The translations under genes were made by a program, and so were the position numbers. Under the pieces are notes generated by a model, which saw nothing but the letters and a program-made list of their open reading frames with translations, ran no database searches and was not told where the DNA came from. Source: Tolumonas osonensis (GTDB lineage: Bacteria; Pseudomonadota; Gammaproteobacteria; Enterobacterales; Aeromonadaceae). From it: DNA of 64,000 nt. This document shows positions 56,301 through 63,135 of this stretch, piece after piece. Every line of letters starts with the position of its first letter. The first letter of the stretch is position 1. Location: the NCBI RefSeq assembly GCF_014202415.1, contig NZ_JACHGR010000002.1, forward strand, positions 248,001 through 312,000. Reading direction: 5' to 3'.

Positions 56301-56640
56301 AACGTTACTTAAAGTCAATGCGCTAGAAATTGAATTTTTATGCGATGAAACAACAAATAAATGGGTAGACACCTTTACTATGGAACAAGAGGGAAAAACA
56401 GAAGATGAACTTACTAAAATTAGTGACTTTGTCTTAGTAGATATAATGCCTAAAAGCCATCAGTTAAATGTCCGAAGCTTCAATGACAAGCTATATTTAT
56501 GCAACGCAGATATGAATGAGAAAATATCAATAACTTCTAGTGATGAGTTTCCTTTTGGTACAATTGCGGATAACCCTAAAGTTTACTTCGAAAATGAAGA
56601 TTCTCACTGGACTATGAGAATTAGAACCAATCGATACTAG
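53317..56640 (+). CDS. hamB: Hachiman anti-phage system helicase HamB
   Basis: The 1107-residue superfamily 2 (Ski2-like) helicase has Walker A LPTSSGKT (293-300), motif Ia LAPFRSLSYEV, DEGH box (397-400), motif III LLSAVLPNT, a helicase-C domain with ATPEKAK and VSTTSLGQGVNIG, and motif VI NIAGRAGRAF (near 651-660). A long N-terminal helical region (about 1-280) and a C-terminal region of about 400 residues have no motif I can name. The pairing with hamA and the size match Hachiman HamB, which senses or unwinds damaged or invading DNA. It is AT-rich like hamA. Confidence 0.88.
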   Translation: MDIIKAQELFETLESDEFAQNLIAQSNAKSILLAVKEDRNNFPNFTEGLIDRINSIAFAYLSIGCAIAEKNEINDIALQSFEKAGDAIYYIHAPNIDFNEQSSFYLVVSSLSFYLATQYSKSFIAIKNIKEDLPLIKLVSNFLKKDLQSLIHEINSIQFNDKYDEVSEDELEQNNKYYVVILSKSLNLVLEYIYSGKEEYLTLGQEFLTDLKELASIDDEPVVWWLSRLLNILFGVFKQYSFWNVLPKLIDSNIIDNYVAQLALRTPAITELFFAQYNALQVMQNKSDIVLSLPTSSGKTRIAEIAILEALIDKPFSKVLYLAPFRSLSYEVEESMEKTLTPLGFSTTFLYGGGQYSKLDKTLIENSNVIIATPEKAKAIVRADENIANEISLLIIDEGHLLGAEERLIKIELFIEELKHHVNKNDGKIMLLSAVLPNTNDIAQWIAKDSSNVYETDKKISNKRFGVIKWTHSKNITIEWFGEPTSFNRNFVEKFLPPKAKTKYFPNDKNEGIAATALKLSQLGTVLMFVAQARYVVSSANRVLKAMGSTPELHNYKNEALFASFRLACDEAGVSEIYNLARFGILCHYGKLPTEVRILLEQLMRSENVKIIVSTTSLGQGVNIGISTVIFADVFMNHQDETRIDSKDFWNIAGRAGRAFTDIEGKVLYCIDETSWSYQRDLGFCREYFDPSKMEQAKSGLLALVKYIKNISKECNVNFDLLLQLIADNDFSQLKSGDEDYSDISRQLFDWLDDTLLALNYKNKANELKAPSDWIDTVFRNSLAYIQAKEDGDVSQEDIIKFIKSRNQAVLNMAGDYENWENMVKSGIPLRSSIALDDYIEPIKDSIKIYNDSEGNPDDLAIFSKSIEELIQKLPTVTFKHHFEEAELNQVRLKWFSAIPLSEIAVHENGQDICVSYFSMTLPWAINAITRKLLDLKLNYEAEILEGLALYCEIGVPNMDSVKIYLAGLKSRVAAFDISKVLVGKLTNLNKSTLLTLLKVNALEIEFLCDETTNKWVDTFTMEQEGKTEDELTKISDFVLVDIMPKSHQLNVRSFNDKLYLCNADMNEKISITSSDEFPFGTIADNPKVYFENEDSHWTMRIRTNRY

Positions 56641-56790
56641 AATGGTATGGCAGGACAGTTGTTTTAAGTCTTAATGTACTTTCTTTAGTGGGTATTAGAT
56701 AAGTTTGCTTTTTTCTAGCTTATTTTTGTCCAGAAACGCTCTACGACGAGTACGAGACTTTATTCCTCTCCCACCTCCCACAAGAACGCT

Positions 56791-56817
56791 TATCTCCGGC
56801 TGAATTTGCCGGAGATA
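56791..56817. terminator. Hairpin at the 3' end of ptxS
   Basis: TATCTCCGGC (56791-56800), loop TGAATTT, GCCGGAGATA (56808-56817) is a perfect 10-bp stem 13 bp beyond the ptxS stop. It lies between convergent hamB and ptxS and could serve both directions, although T runs are weak. Confidence 0.6.
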
Positions 56818-56829
56818 TTTCAGACTTTG

Positions 56830-57861
56830 TTATAGCGTTGTCGAACCGCGAATAATCAGTTCGCCGTTAAACAGATATTGCGACGGCTGATGATCCGGTT
56901 TATCCAGTTTATCCAGCAGACAGGTCACCGCTTTTCGTCCCATTTCCGACGTTGGTTGTGAGACGGAGGTGATCCCCTTCCCGGCTAAAGCGGCCCATTC
57001 CAGATTATCAAAACTCAAAAAGCCGATATCGGAACCCCAGTTCAGCCCTAAGCGGCTTAACGCCTGTGCCACTTGTAAGGTCAGCACACCATTAGCCGCA
57101 ATCACGGCTTTACGCATTCCCCGGTGACTGGCACAAAACTCGGCTATCAGACGTTCAATTTCATCGGGTGCCGGTAGCACCACTTCATGACTTTCCCCCT
57201 TGATATGCGGATGTTGTTCCAGCATCTGATGGAAAGTCTGCAGACGCTCCTGCCGCGCACTGATATAACGGACTGGCTCCGTCAGAAACAATAACGCTTC
57301 AAAACCCTGTTCAATCAGGTGATTTGTGGCCAGCGTAGCGGCCTGCGGGTTATCCAGCCCCACCATGTCACAAGGGAAATCGTCGATTTTTCGATCGAGT
57401 AATACGAACGGCAGCGTGGTGGCTTTCAGTGCCTGCAAAAAATGCGCATTGATGCCGGCGGAATTGATGATCAGACCATCGACCCGGTAGCCATTCAGCA
57501 GATTCAGGAATTCACATTCCAGCTCAATACTGTTACGGGCATTACAGACCACTGTCATGAAGCCCTGTTTGATCGACTCGGCCTCAACACCTTTCAACAC
57601 TTCGACCGAAAACGGGTTGCTGATATCAGCGATGATCAGCCCAATCAGACGGGTACGGCCATATTTCAGGCTGCGCGCCATCTGGTTCGGGCGGTATTCC
57701 AGCTCCTGTATCGCGCTTTCAATGCGCTGGCGCAGATCATCCGATAACAGATGATATTCACCATTCAGATAGCGCGAAATACTGGTCTTTCCTGCCTTTG
57801 CTTTGGCAGCAACATCCCGAATGGTGGCATAAGAACGTTTACGGTTTGTTGGTTCGCTCAC
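56830..57861 (-). CDS. ptxS: LacI-family regulator, probable PtxS (2-ketogluconate repressor)
   Basis: The 343-residue LacI/GalR regulator has the helix-turn-helix ATIRDVAAKAKAGKTSISRYLNGEYHLLSDDLRQRI, hinge helix YRPNQMARSLKYGRT and a periplasmic-binding-type domain (LIGLIIADISNPFSVEVLKGVE, GYRVDGLIINSAG, DIGFLSFDNLEWAAL). In Pseudomonas ptxS is next to the kgu operon and binds an ACCGGT-centred palindrome. Here such palindromes precede kguE. The gene is separated from the operon by the two Hachiman genes. Confidence 0.82.
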   Translation of the reverse strand: MSEPTNRKRSYATIRDVAAKAKAGKTSISRYLNGEYHLLSDDLRQRIESAIQELEYRPNQMARSLKYGRTRLIGLIIADISNPFSVEVLKGVEAESIKQGFMTVVCNARNSIELECEFLNLLNGYRVDGLIINSAGINAHFLQALKATTLPFVLLDRKIDDFPCDMVGLDNPQAATLATNHLIEQGFEALLFLTEPVRYISARQERLQTFHQMLEQHPHIKGESHEVVLPAPDEIERLIAEFCASHRGMRKAVIAANGVLTLQVAQALSRLGLNWGSDIGFLSFDNLEWAALAGKGITSVSQPTSEMGRKAVTCLLDKLDKPDHQPSQYLFNGELIIRGSTTL

Positions 57862-57891
57862 TCTCAGCTCCCGGTCTTAACATCAATGATG

Positions 57892-59433
57892 TCAGCATCG
57901 GGCTATATTACCTGAAAAATCCACAACATACCGAGTTGCCCGTCGGGCCAGGCGCCAAAATACCCACGCATAAAGGATTGCCGCCAGATCTATCCAGAGG
58001 AAACCGGTTTTCAGGGTGATAAATCCGGCCAGTAATTGTTCCTGATTCATCCACAAATCAATCAGCGGAATGAATGCGGTCAATACCGCACAGCCATACA
58101 GCAATTCGCTTCGCCCTTGGCTCATGGGGCGGACAACACTGAACATCATGGCTGCTCCCCATGCCGTGAAAAATACTTTCGTCTGCAAAGACGCGATCTC
58201 CGGGTGATCGGCCATCACCGCAGAAAACACAAACAGAAACGAGATCGCGGCACAACAACCCAGCGTGAATCCGTTGGTGAGTTTGGCCATGGCAACACCC
58301 TGCCGCTGAATTTTGAGCTGGCGGTTTTTCAGTTGCGTGTTGATCCAGAGTTGATTGCCGGAATAGAACAGGAAACAACCGCCAATGCCCAACACGGCAT
58401 ACAACAAACGGATAGCGATGCCGCCAAAATCACCAAAATGCAGGGAATAAAGCCCCATCATCATGCCATGGTTCAGCGATTCGTTATCGCCGGTTTGATC
58501 TTGCAATAACTGACCATTGATGGCGTTAAGCACCACCAGTTTGCTCTGGCTTAATTGTTTGTCCTGATGCGCGACAATTTCTACCTGCGCCGCACTGTCA
58601 CCGTAGTATTTGTAATGCAGCCATTTCGGCGTAAATTCAGCGGTATCCGGTAATTTCTGCAGCAGCACATCGGCTGGCAAAGGCGCCTGCATCACACCAC
58701 TTCGTTGTACACTGCTCATCGGCATAAAGGTTTGTCCGGTGGCGGTATACAATTGCTGATCAAAAATGACGCTGTTAAACAGACCATACAATAACGCCGA
58801 CAACCCCCAGATAGCGCCGGTCCAGGCAAAAATCAGGTGAAACGGCAGACTGATCACACCAACCAGATTGTGCAGATCCAGCCAGTGCCGGCGTTCCCCC
58901 TGCTTGTTGCGCAGCAGCCAGAAATCTTTTGTTAACCGCGGCAGATGAATCACAATTCCGGTGATTAATGCCAGCCCGTAAAGCAGGCTGATCACACCTA
59001 AAAAGGTACGGCCCACGCCCGGAATAGCTAGTGAAAAATGAATCTCGTTGATCAGGTGCGCCAGCTTCCCATTTTGCTGTTTTTTATCCGGTTCAGCGCC
59101 CAGCTCAGATTGCGTGACCGATTGTCGGCCATGTTTTCCCGCCTCCATCCACATAAACCGTAATGGCCGATCTGACTCGCCCGGCAACATCATCCAGAAT
59201 TCATCCCGCGCCTGCGGATGCAATGCGAGAAAACGATCCAACCAGGTCTGATAGTCAACCGGAGAAACCGTGGACTGCTGCCTTAATTCCGGTTGTTGCC
59301 ACTGCGTGACTTCACCACGAAACAGCGTGATCACGCCGGCATAAAAAGCCACGAACAGCACCATACCGGCAATCAGGCCTGCCCAGGTATGCAACCGACG
59401 GAAAACAGAGATATCAGAAGATGGCATCGCCAT
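57892..59433 (-). CDS. PepSY-domain inner-membrane protein (iron-uptake associated)
   Basis: The 513-residue PepSY-associated membrane protein has N-terminal FRRLHTWAGLIAGMVLFVAFYAGVITLF, a second helix set around LLYGLALITGIVIHLPRL, HNLVGVISLPFHLIFAWTGAIWG and several C-terminal helices. Conserved membrane histidines (RLHTWAG, LHNLVG) could bind haem. Members near TonB systems are thought to reduce ferric siderophores. ATG 59433 is chosen because the longer start at 59562 lies inside the upstream small gene. It is the last gene of the tonB operon. Confidence 0.85.
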   Translation of the reverse strand: MAMPSSDISVFRRLHTWAGLIAGMVLFVAFYAGVITLFRGEVTQWQQPELRQQSTVSPVDYQTWLDRFLALHPQARDEFWMMLPGESDRPLRFMWMEAGKHGRQSVTQSELGAEPDKKQQNGKLAHLINEIHFSLAIPGVGRTFLGVISLLYGLALITGIVIHLPRLTKDFWLLRNKQGERRHWLDLHNLVGVISLPFHLIFAWTGAIWGLSALLYGLFNSVIFDQQLYTATGQTFMPMSSVQRSGVMQAPLPADVLLQKLPDTAEFTPKWLHYKYYGDSAAQVEIVAHQDKQLSQSKLVVLNAINGQLLQDQTGDNESLNHGMMMGLYSLHFGDFGGIAIRLLYAVLGIGGCFLFYSGNQLWINTQLKNRQLKIQRQGVAMAKLTNGFTLGCCAAISFLFVFSAVMADHPEIASLQTKVFFTAWGAAMMFSVVRPMSQGRSELLYGCAVLTAFIPLIDLWMNQEQLLAGFITLKTGFLWIDLAAILYAWVFWRLARRATRYVVDFSGNIARC

Positions 59434-59435
59434 GA

Positions 59436-59696
59436 TTAACCAACCAGATGAAGATGTTTTACAATCAGAAAAAAGGGAACCAGCACACCATGCGCGATAC
59501 CCAGCCAGATGAGCGATTTTTGCGGTTTCTGAGCCAGTGCCCAGCCTGTCAGTCCGAGCCACAGCGGAAAGAACAACAGCAGCGACGGCACCCAGAGTTG
59601 CTGCCAGTTGCCCGGTGGCAAGTAAGCCAGCAAGCCACAGATCAGCGCAGCCAGCGAGAATCCCGGTACACTACCGGCCAGCAGACGCCACCACAT
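59436..59696 (-). CDS. Small membrane protein of the tonB operon
   Basis: The 86-residue protein has three hydrophobic segments: GFSLAALICGLLAYL, LWVPSLLLFFPLWLGLTGWAL and LIWLGIAHGVLVPFFLI. Its ATG overlaps the preceding stop (TGATG). Short proteins of this kind (DUF3325/DUF3649-type) commonly accompany PepSY proteins in iron-uptake operons, but I cannot fix the family. The reading frame is open further upstream to 60104, but that part overlaps exbD out of frame and is not coding. Confidence 0.75.
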   Translation of the reverse strand: MWWRLLAGSVPGFSLAALICGLLAYLPPGNWQQLWVPSLLLFFPLWLGLTGWALAQKPQKSLIWLGIAHGVLVPFFLIVKHLHLVG

Positions 59697-59956
59697 CAGT
59701 GCTGCTCCCGTGGGCTGAAAAAACGGGTAAACACAAACGGTATCAGCACCGCTGCGGCCATCAGCATCGCGATCAGCGTGAACACGCCCGCCCAGAATCC
59801 GAGGCGAAAAATACTGACCAGCAACCCCAGCCCGAACGCCATCCGTGCGACACCTTTGGCGGCACGTTGCTGCAAAGGCCAGATGAGGCGTTTCTGCTGC
59901 AACAGATAAAGCGCCGTTACGGTGATGATCACGCATACTGTGATGAAGGTGATCAT
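59696..59956 (-). CDS. Small membrane protein of the tonB operon
   Basis: The 86-residue protein starts with a membrane helix, MITFITVCVIITVTALYLL, then a basic segment (QQKRLIWPLQQRAAKGVAR) and two more helices ending FFSPREQH. The ATG overlaps the exbD stop (ATGA). It is probably one of the small DUF3325/DUF3649-like partners of PepSY iron-uptake proteins. Function unknown. Confidence 0.75.
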   Translation of the reverse strand: MITFITVCVIITVTALYLLQQKRLIWPLQQRAAKGVARMAFGLGLLVSIFRLGFWAGVFTLIAMLMAAAVLIPFVFTRFFSPREQH

Positions 59957-60378
59957 GGTTGATCTCCAGTCGGTTCGCTGACAAAGGCGATTTTGCTGAC
60001 ACCGGAACGCGATGACAGCGCCATGATGTCGGCGATTTTTCCATAGTCGAGATTGCGATCCGCATGCAGATGCAATTCTGGCACCGGTTGCAGCTTCGCG
60101 GCATTAATCAGACGGATTTCCAGCTCTTCTCGACTGATCGCTTCCCTGTTCCAGAACAGCTCACCGCCGGCTTTCATCGCTAACTTAATATCATCATTTT
60201 TGATCTCTTCCGGCGAACTGCTTGCCTGCGGCAAATCCACCTTGACCGCATTGCTCAGCAGTGGCGCGGTGATCATAAAGACGATCAGCAATACCAGCAT
60301 AACGTCGATCAGCGGGATCATGTTGATTTCGCTTTGGGGCTGTCCGCCGCCCTCGTCAGATAATTTGCCAAATGCCAT
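59953..60378 (-). CDS. exbD: TonB-system proton channel component ExbD
   Basis: The 141-residue protein has one membrane helix with the essential acid, INMIPLIDVMLVLLIVFMITAPL (Asp25), and a periplasmic domain ending VSKIAFVSEPT. With ExbB it powers TonB from the proton gradient. It overlaps exbB by one base. Confidence 0.96.
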   Translation of the reverse strand: MAFGKLSDEGGGQPQSEINMIPLIDVMLVLLIVFMITAPLLSNAVKVDLPQASSSPEEIKNDDIKLAMKAGGELFWNREAISREELEIRLINAAKLQPVPELHLHADRNLDYGKIADIMALSSRSGVSKIAFVSEPTGDQP

Positions 60379-61139
60379 TACGCTTCTCCCGCCTGCAGTT
60401 CAGTCACCACCGCACGGGACACCGCCTTGACGGCCGGTTGAGATGCTGTTTTGGCCTGTCCTGTGGTCAGCAGTGCAAAGACGTCATGCGCAAAACCATC
60501 CAGTTCCGCCAGATACACCCGGTTCATCCGGACAAAGGCGTTATACGCCAGCACCGCCGGTAAGGCGACCGCCAGACCAAAGGCAGTCATGATCAGCGCT
60601 TCACCGACCGGACCGGCCACTTTATCCAGCGTGCTCTGTCCGGAAACACTGATGCCAATTAGGGCGTTATAGATACCCCATACGGTACCGAACAAACCGA
60701 CAAACGGCGCGGCAGAACCAACCGAAGCCAGCAAGGTCAAGCCCGCCTCCAGCCGCAGCGTACTGCGGGTGACAGAGCGGCGCAGCGCACGCAATACAAA
60801 CTCTTCGCGCGATCCCATCGCCACCAGCCCCTGATCCGGATTCTGAACCTGACGGGCAGCCTGTAATCCGCTGTTCATCAGTTCGGCACACGGTTCAGGT
60901 TTTGCCTGTTTCAGTACCTGCTCTTCGACCTGTTTCAGGTTGCGGCACGCCCAGAACGCGTCAAGAAATGCTTTGGTATTCCGGCGCAGTTTCCAGTTTT
61001 GATAAACCTTCAGCACAATCCAGTACCAGGTGGCAACCGACATCAGCAGCAACAAAATAGCCGGTACCAGCCCCATTCCTGTGGTCTGAGTCAATACATG
61101 GGCCAATCCCATCTGGGTTACTTCTGGTTGATTTTCCAT
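60378..61139 (-). CDS. exbB: TonB-system proton channel component ExbB
   Basis: The 253-residue MotA/TolQ/ExbB protein has three membrane segments: GLVPAILLLLMSVATWYWIVLK, LTLLASVGSAAPFVGLFGTVWGIYNAL (with the conserved polar residues) and EALIMTAFGLAVALPAVLAYNAFVR. It lies between tonB and exbD, 6 bp after tonB. Confidence 0.95.
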   Translation of the reverse strand: MENQPEVTQMGLAHVLTQTTGMGLVPAILLLLMSVATWYWIVLKVYQNWKLRRNTKAFLDAFWACRNLKQVEEQVLKQAKPEPCAELMNSGLQAARQVQNPDQGLVAMGSREEFVLRALRRSVTRSTLRLEAGLTLLASVGSAAPFVGLFGTVWGIYNALIGISVSGQSTLDKVAGPVGEALIMTAFGLAVALPAVLAYNAFVRMNRVYLAELDGFAHDVFALLTTGQAKTASQPAVKAVSRAVVTELQAGEA

Positions 61140-61145
61140 CTTTCA

Positions 61146-61856
61146 TCAGCTCCTTAACTTGAACGAAACGGGCACAATCACCCAGCCTTCAATCGATTGA
61201 TTACCCTGCTTCGCAGGTACAAAACGCCAGTTCCGTACGGCCGTTAATGCCGCATCATCCAGACGGGAAAACCCGCTGCTTTTAAACAATTGCACGCTCA
61301 ATGCCTTGCCTACGGTCGAAACATGGACTCTGAGTTTTACGATCCCCTCTTCTTCCAGCATCCGCGAACGACGCGGATAGACAGGGGCCGGATTTGATAA
61401 GTAGGCCGCATTAAATCTGGGGGCTTCCACCGGTGCCGACGCTGTTTCGGCTTTCACCGGCGCCGGTTTTGCCGGCTGAACCGGTGCAGAAACGGCCGGT
61501 GTCACTATCGGTTTTTGCTGCAGCGGAGCCTGTGTCACGACAGGTTTCGGTTTTTTGAGTGGTTTCGGTTTCACCTTGACCGGAGATGGCTTTTTCACTT
61601 CCGGTGGTGGTAATGGCAGAGATTCAGGTTCGGCCTCTGCGACCGGTTGAGGCTCAACAACCGGCTCAGGTTTAGGATCTTCCACTGGCGTTACCCAGCG
61701 CACGGTTAATGGCATAGCCACCGTCATTTCCGGTTTAACCGCCGCTGACTGATAGTGCAGCATGCCGGCCAACACCAGTCCGTGCAGGAGCACAACGCCA
61801 CCGAACACCGGCAAGCCCAATCGATTTTGTGGATAAGAAACAGCGTCGTAGATCAT
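61146..61856 (-). CDS. tonB: Energy transducer TonB
   Basis: The 236-residue protein has an N-terminal anchor (LPVFGGVVLLHGLVLAGML), a long periplasmic Pro/Lys/Glu-rich spacer (about 50-145, with repeated KPKP and EPEP) and the C-terminal TonB domain with NPAPVYPRRSRMLEEEGIVKLRVHVSTVGKALSVQLFKSSGFSRLDDAAL and VRNWRFVPA. It leads the tonB-exbB-exbD operon, and a Fur box lies 57 bp upstream. Confidence 0.95.
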   Translation of the reverse strand: MIYDAVSYPQNRLGLPVFGGVVLLHGLVLAGMLHYQSAAVKPEMTVAMPLTVRWVTPVEDPKPEPVVEPQPVAEAEPESLPLPPPEVKKPSPVKVKPKPLKKPKPVVTQAPLQQKPIVTPAVSAPVQPAKPAPVKAETASAPVEAPRFNAAYLSNPAPVYPRRSRMLEEEGIVKLRVHVSTVGKALSVQLFKSSGFSRLDDAALTAVRNWRFVPAKQGNQSIEGWVIVPVSFKLRS

Positions 61857-61912
61857 GATTGCCGGATCGGATGTCGATTAAATCTGTGAGGCAAATCATA
61901 TGACAAACAATC

Positions 61913-61931
61913 AATAATGAGAACCATTATT
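61913..61931 (-). promoter_or_regulatory. Fur box upstream of tonB
   Basis: AATAATGAGAACCATTATT matches the 19-bp Fur consensus at 15 positions and is itself a near-palindrome. It lies where the tonB promoter is expected, so the whole tonB-exbBD-PepSY operon is probably iron-repressed. Confidence 0.75.
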
Positions 61932-62081
61932 ATTTGCAACAATAGAGAAGTCAGTTTCGATTGAACAAAAAAACATCATTCAGGGCAAAAATCGGAATTT
62001 TTTTGATCTAAAACAGATACAAGTGATGCCATAAGCGTACGCTGATCACAGTTTTTCTGGTGCATAAGAAAGGAGGTTAAT

Positions 62082-62282
62082 ATGGCTAAAATTTATGACC
62101 GGAATCGCAACCTGCTGTCAGCAGGACAACGAGTAATGATTGTGGGTACCGGTGAAATTGATGTGCTGGAAACAGCGCTCACCGATGGTCTTACATCATC
62201 TCAGGCTGAACGCTCAAAATGTGTTCTGCTAACTCACGCTCAGGAAAGGTATGCACCGATTGAATTAGTCAAACTTGGCTGA
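62082..62282 (+). CDS. Small protein of unknown function
   Basis: The 66-residue protein has a near-perfect ribosome site (AAAGGAGG, 8 bp before ATG 62082). It opens MAKIYDRNRNLLSAGQRVMIVGTG and ends ERYAPIELVKLG, a pattern reminiscent of small beta-barrel domains. I do not recognise the family. It stands alone, divergent from tonB. Confidence 0.65.
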   Translation: MAKIYDRNRNLLSAGQRVMIVGTGEIDVLETALTDGLTSSQAERSKCVLLTHAQERYAPIELVKLG

Positions 62283-62371
62283 ATCAATCCACTCATGATT
62301 TCAGGCCGGTTTTCTCCTGATTGATCAAAACAACAGCCTGAAAGCTGAGACATACATTCCAAGCTGTATCA

Positions 62372-62410
62372 ACCTGACAGTGACTGCCTTCTACGACGTA
62401 ACTGTCAGGT
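62372..62410. repeat. 10-bp inverted repeat
   Basis: ACCTGACAGT (62372-62381) and ACTGTCAGGT (62401-62410) form a perfect stem with a 19-nt loop between the convergent small gene and the NTF2-like gene. It may terminate transcription. Confidence 0.45.
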
Positions 62411-62429
62411 CATGAAGTCTGATATCCGC

Positions 62430-62870
62430 TTATGGGTTTATGCGTACGGCCTGACGAGCCAGCAACTTCCACTCACCCGCCGCCTGTTTTTGCCACACTT
62501 GCAACACTTTCAGCGCCACCTGGCCTGGTTTACCGGAATCATTGGTCGTCGCAGATAAGGTATGACGAATAACTGCAGTATCTCCGGTCACTTTTACGGT
62601 TTGATCCATAATGTTCAGCGTTACAAAATCAGAGGCGCCTTTCATCAGATCACCAATAAAACTTTCTTTGGTATCCAGTCTGCCGCTGGAATGACCATAG
62701 CTCAGATCATCCAGCACCAACGCGTTCAGTCCATCCGTTGTCGGGTCGACCATCTGCACTCTTAACTGTTCAGCCGCTGAAGTCACATCCGTATTTTGTG
62801 CGTTTGCAACAGGAATAAACCAGGCAGCAGAGCAAATAGAAGCAACACACAGAAATTTCTTTAACATCAT
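62430..62870 (-). CDS. Exported NTF2-like (DUF4440-type) protein
   Basis: The 146-residue protein has a Sec signal peptide (MMLKKFLCVASICSAAWFIPVANA, cut near residue 24) and an NTF2-like cone fold suggested by LNALVLDDLSYGHSSGRLDTKESFIGDL, VTGDTAVIRHTLSATT and VLQVWQKQAAGEWKLLARQAVRI. Such proteins are small periplasmic or lipid-free binding or enzyme folds. The ligand is unknown. Confidence 0.82.
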   Translation of the reverse strand: MMLKKFLCVASICSAAWFIPVANAQNTDVTSAAEQLRVQMVDPTTDGLNALVLDDLSYGHSSGRLDTKESFIGDLMKGASDFVTLNIMDQTVKVTGDTAVIRHTLSATTNDSGKPGQVALKVLQVWQKQAAGEWKLLARQAVRINP

Positions 62871-63135
62871 GATTCTCCGAATCTGTATCTATTAATGAAT
62901 AAGTTTTTTTGCCGGCAGAAGAACCATACACAAAATGAAATAATGGATCGATATTTATAAAACGTTGTTTCATAAATTTGTGATGCACGATGTCTTTTGT
63001 ACTGTCAGACATCACTCAACAAGAAGCAGACACACATGTTCCCCACTTCTGCTTTGTTAAATTCATATAAATTTTCTGCATCACCAGCACAAAAGCGTAT
63101 TATTTCAGTCTGGAATAGCACAGATTGGAACCACC

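Noticed and set aside
52098-56829. Possible mobile element carrying the Hachiman genes
   Set aside because: I looked for an integrase, transposase, tRNA end or flanking direct repeats and found none. Only base composition and position suggest transfer.
56733-56856. Short plus-strand open frame without a start between hamB and ptxS (contains ETLYDEYETLFLSHLP)
   Set aside because: It could be the tail of a lost gene, but it has no start or ribosome site, no recognised family, and runs through the ptxS hairpin. It is too short to support.
57862-57891. PtxS self-operator upstream of ptxS
   Set aside because: A GACCGGG-like fragment is present on the minus strand but without the dyad seen at the kgu sites.
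59697-60104. N-terminal extension of the small membrane protein gene
   Set aside because: The extra residues overlap exbD and the neighbouring small gene out of frame. The conserved membrane protein starts at the ATG at 59696.
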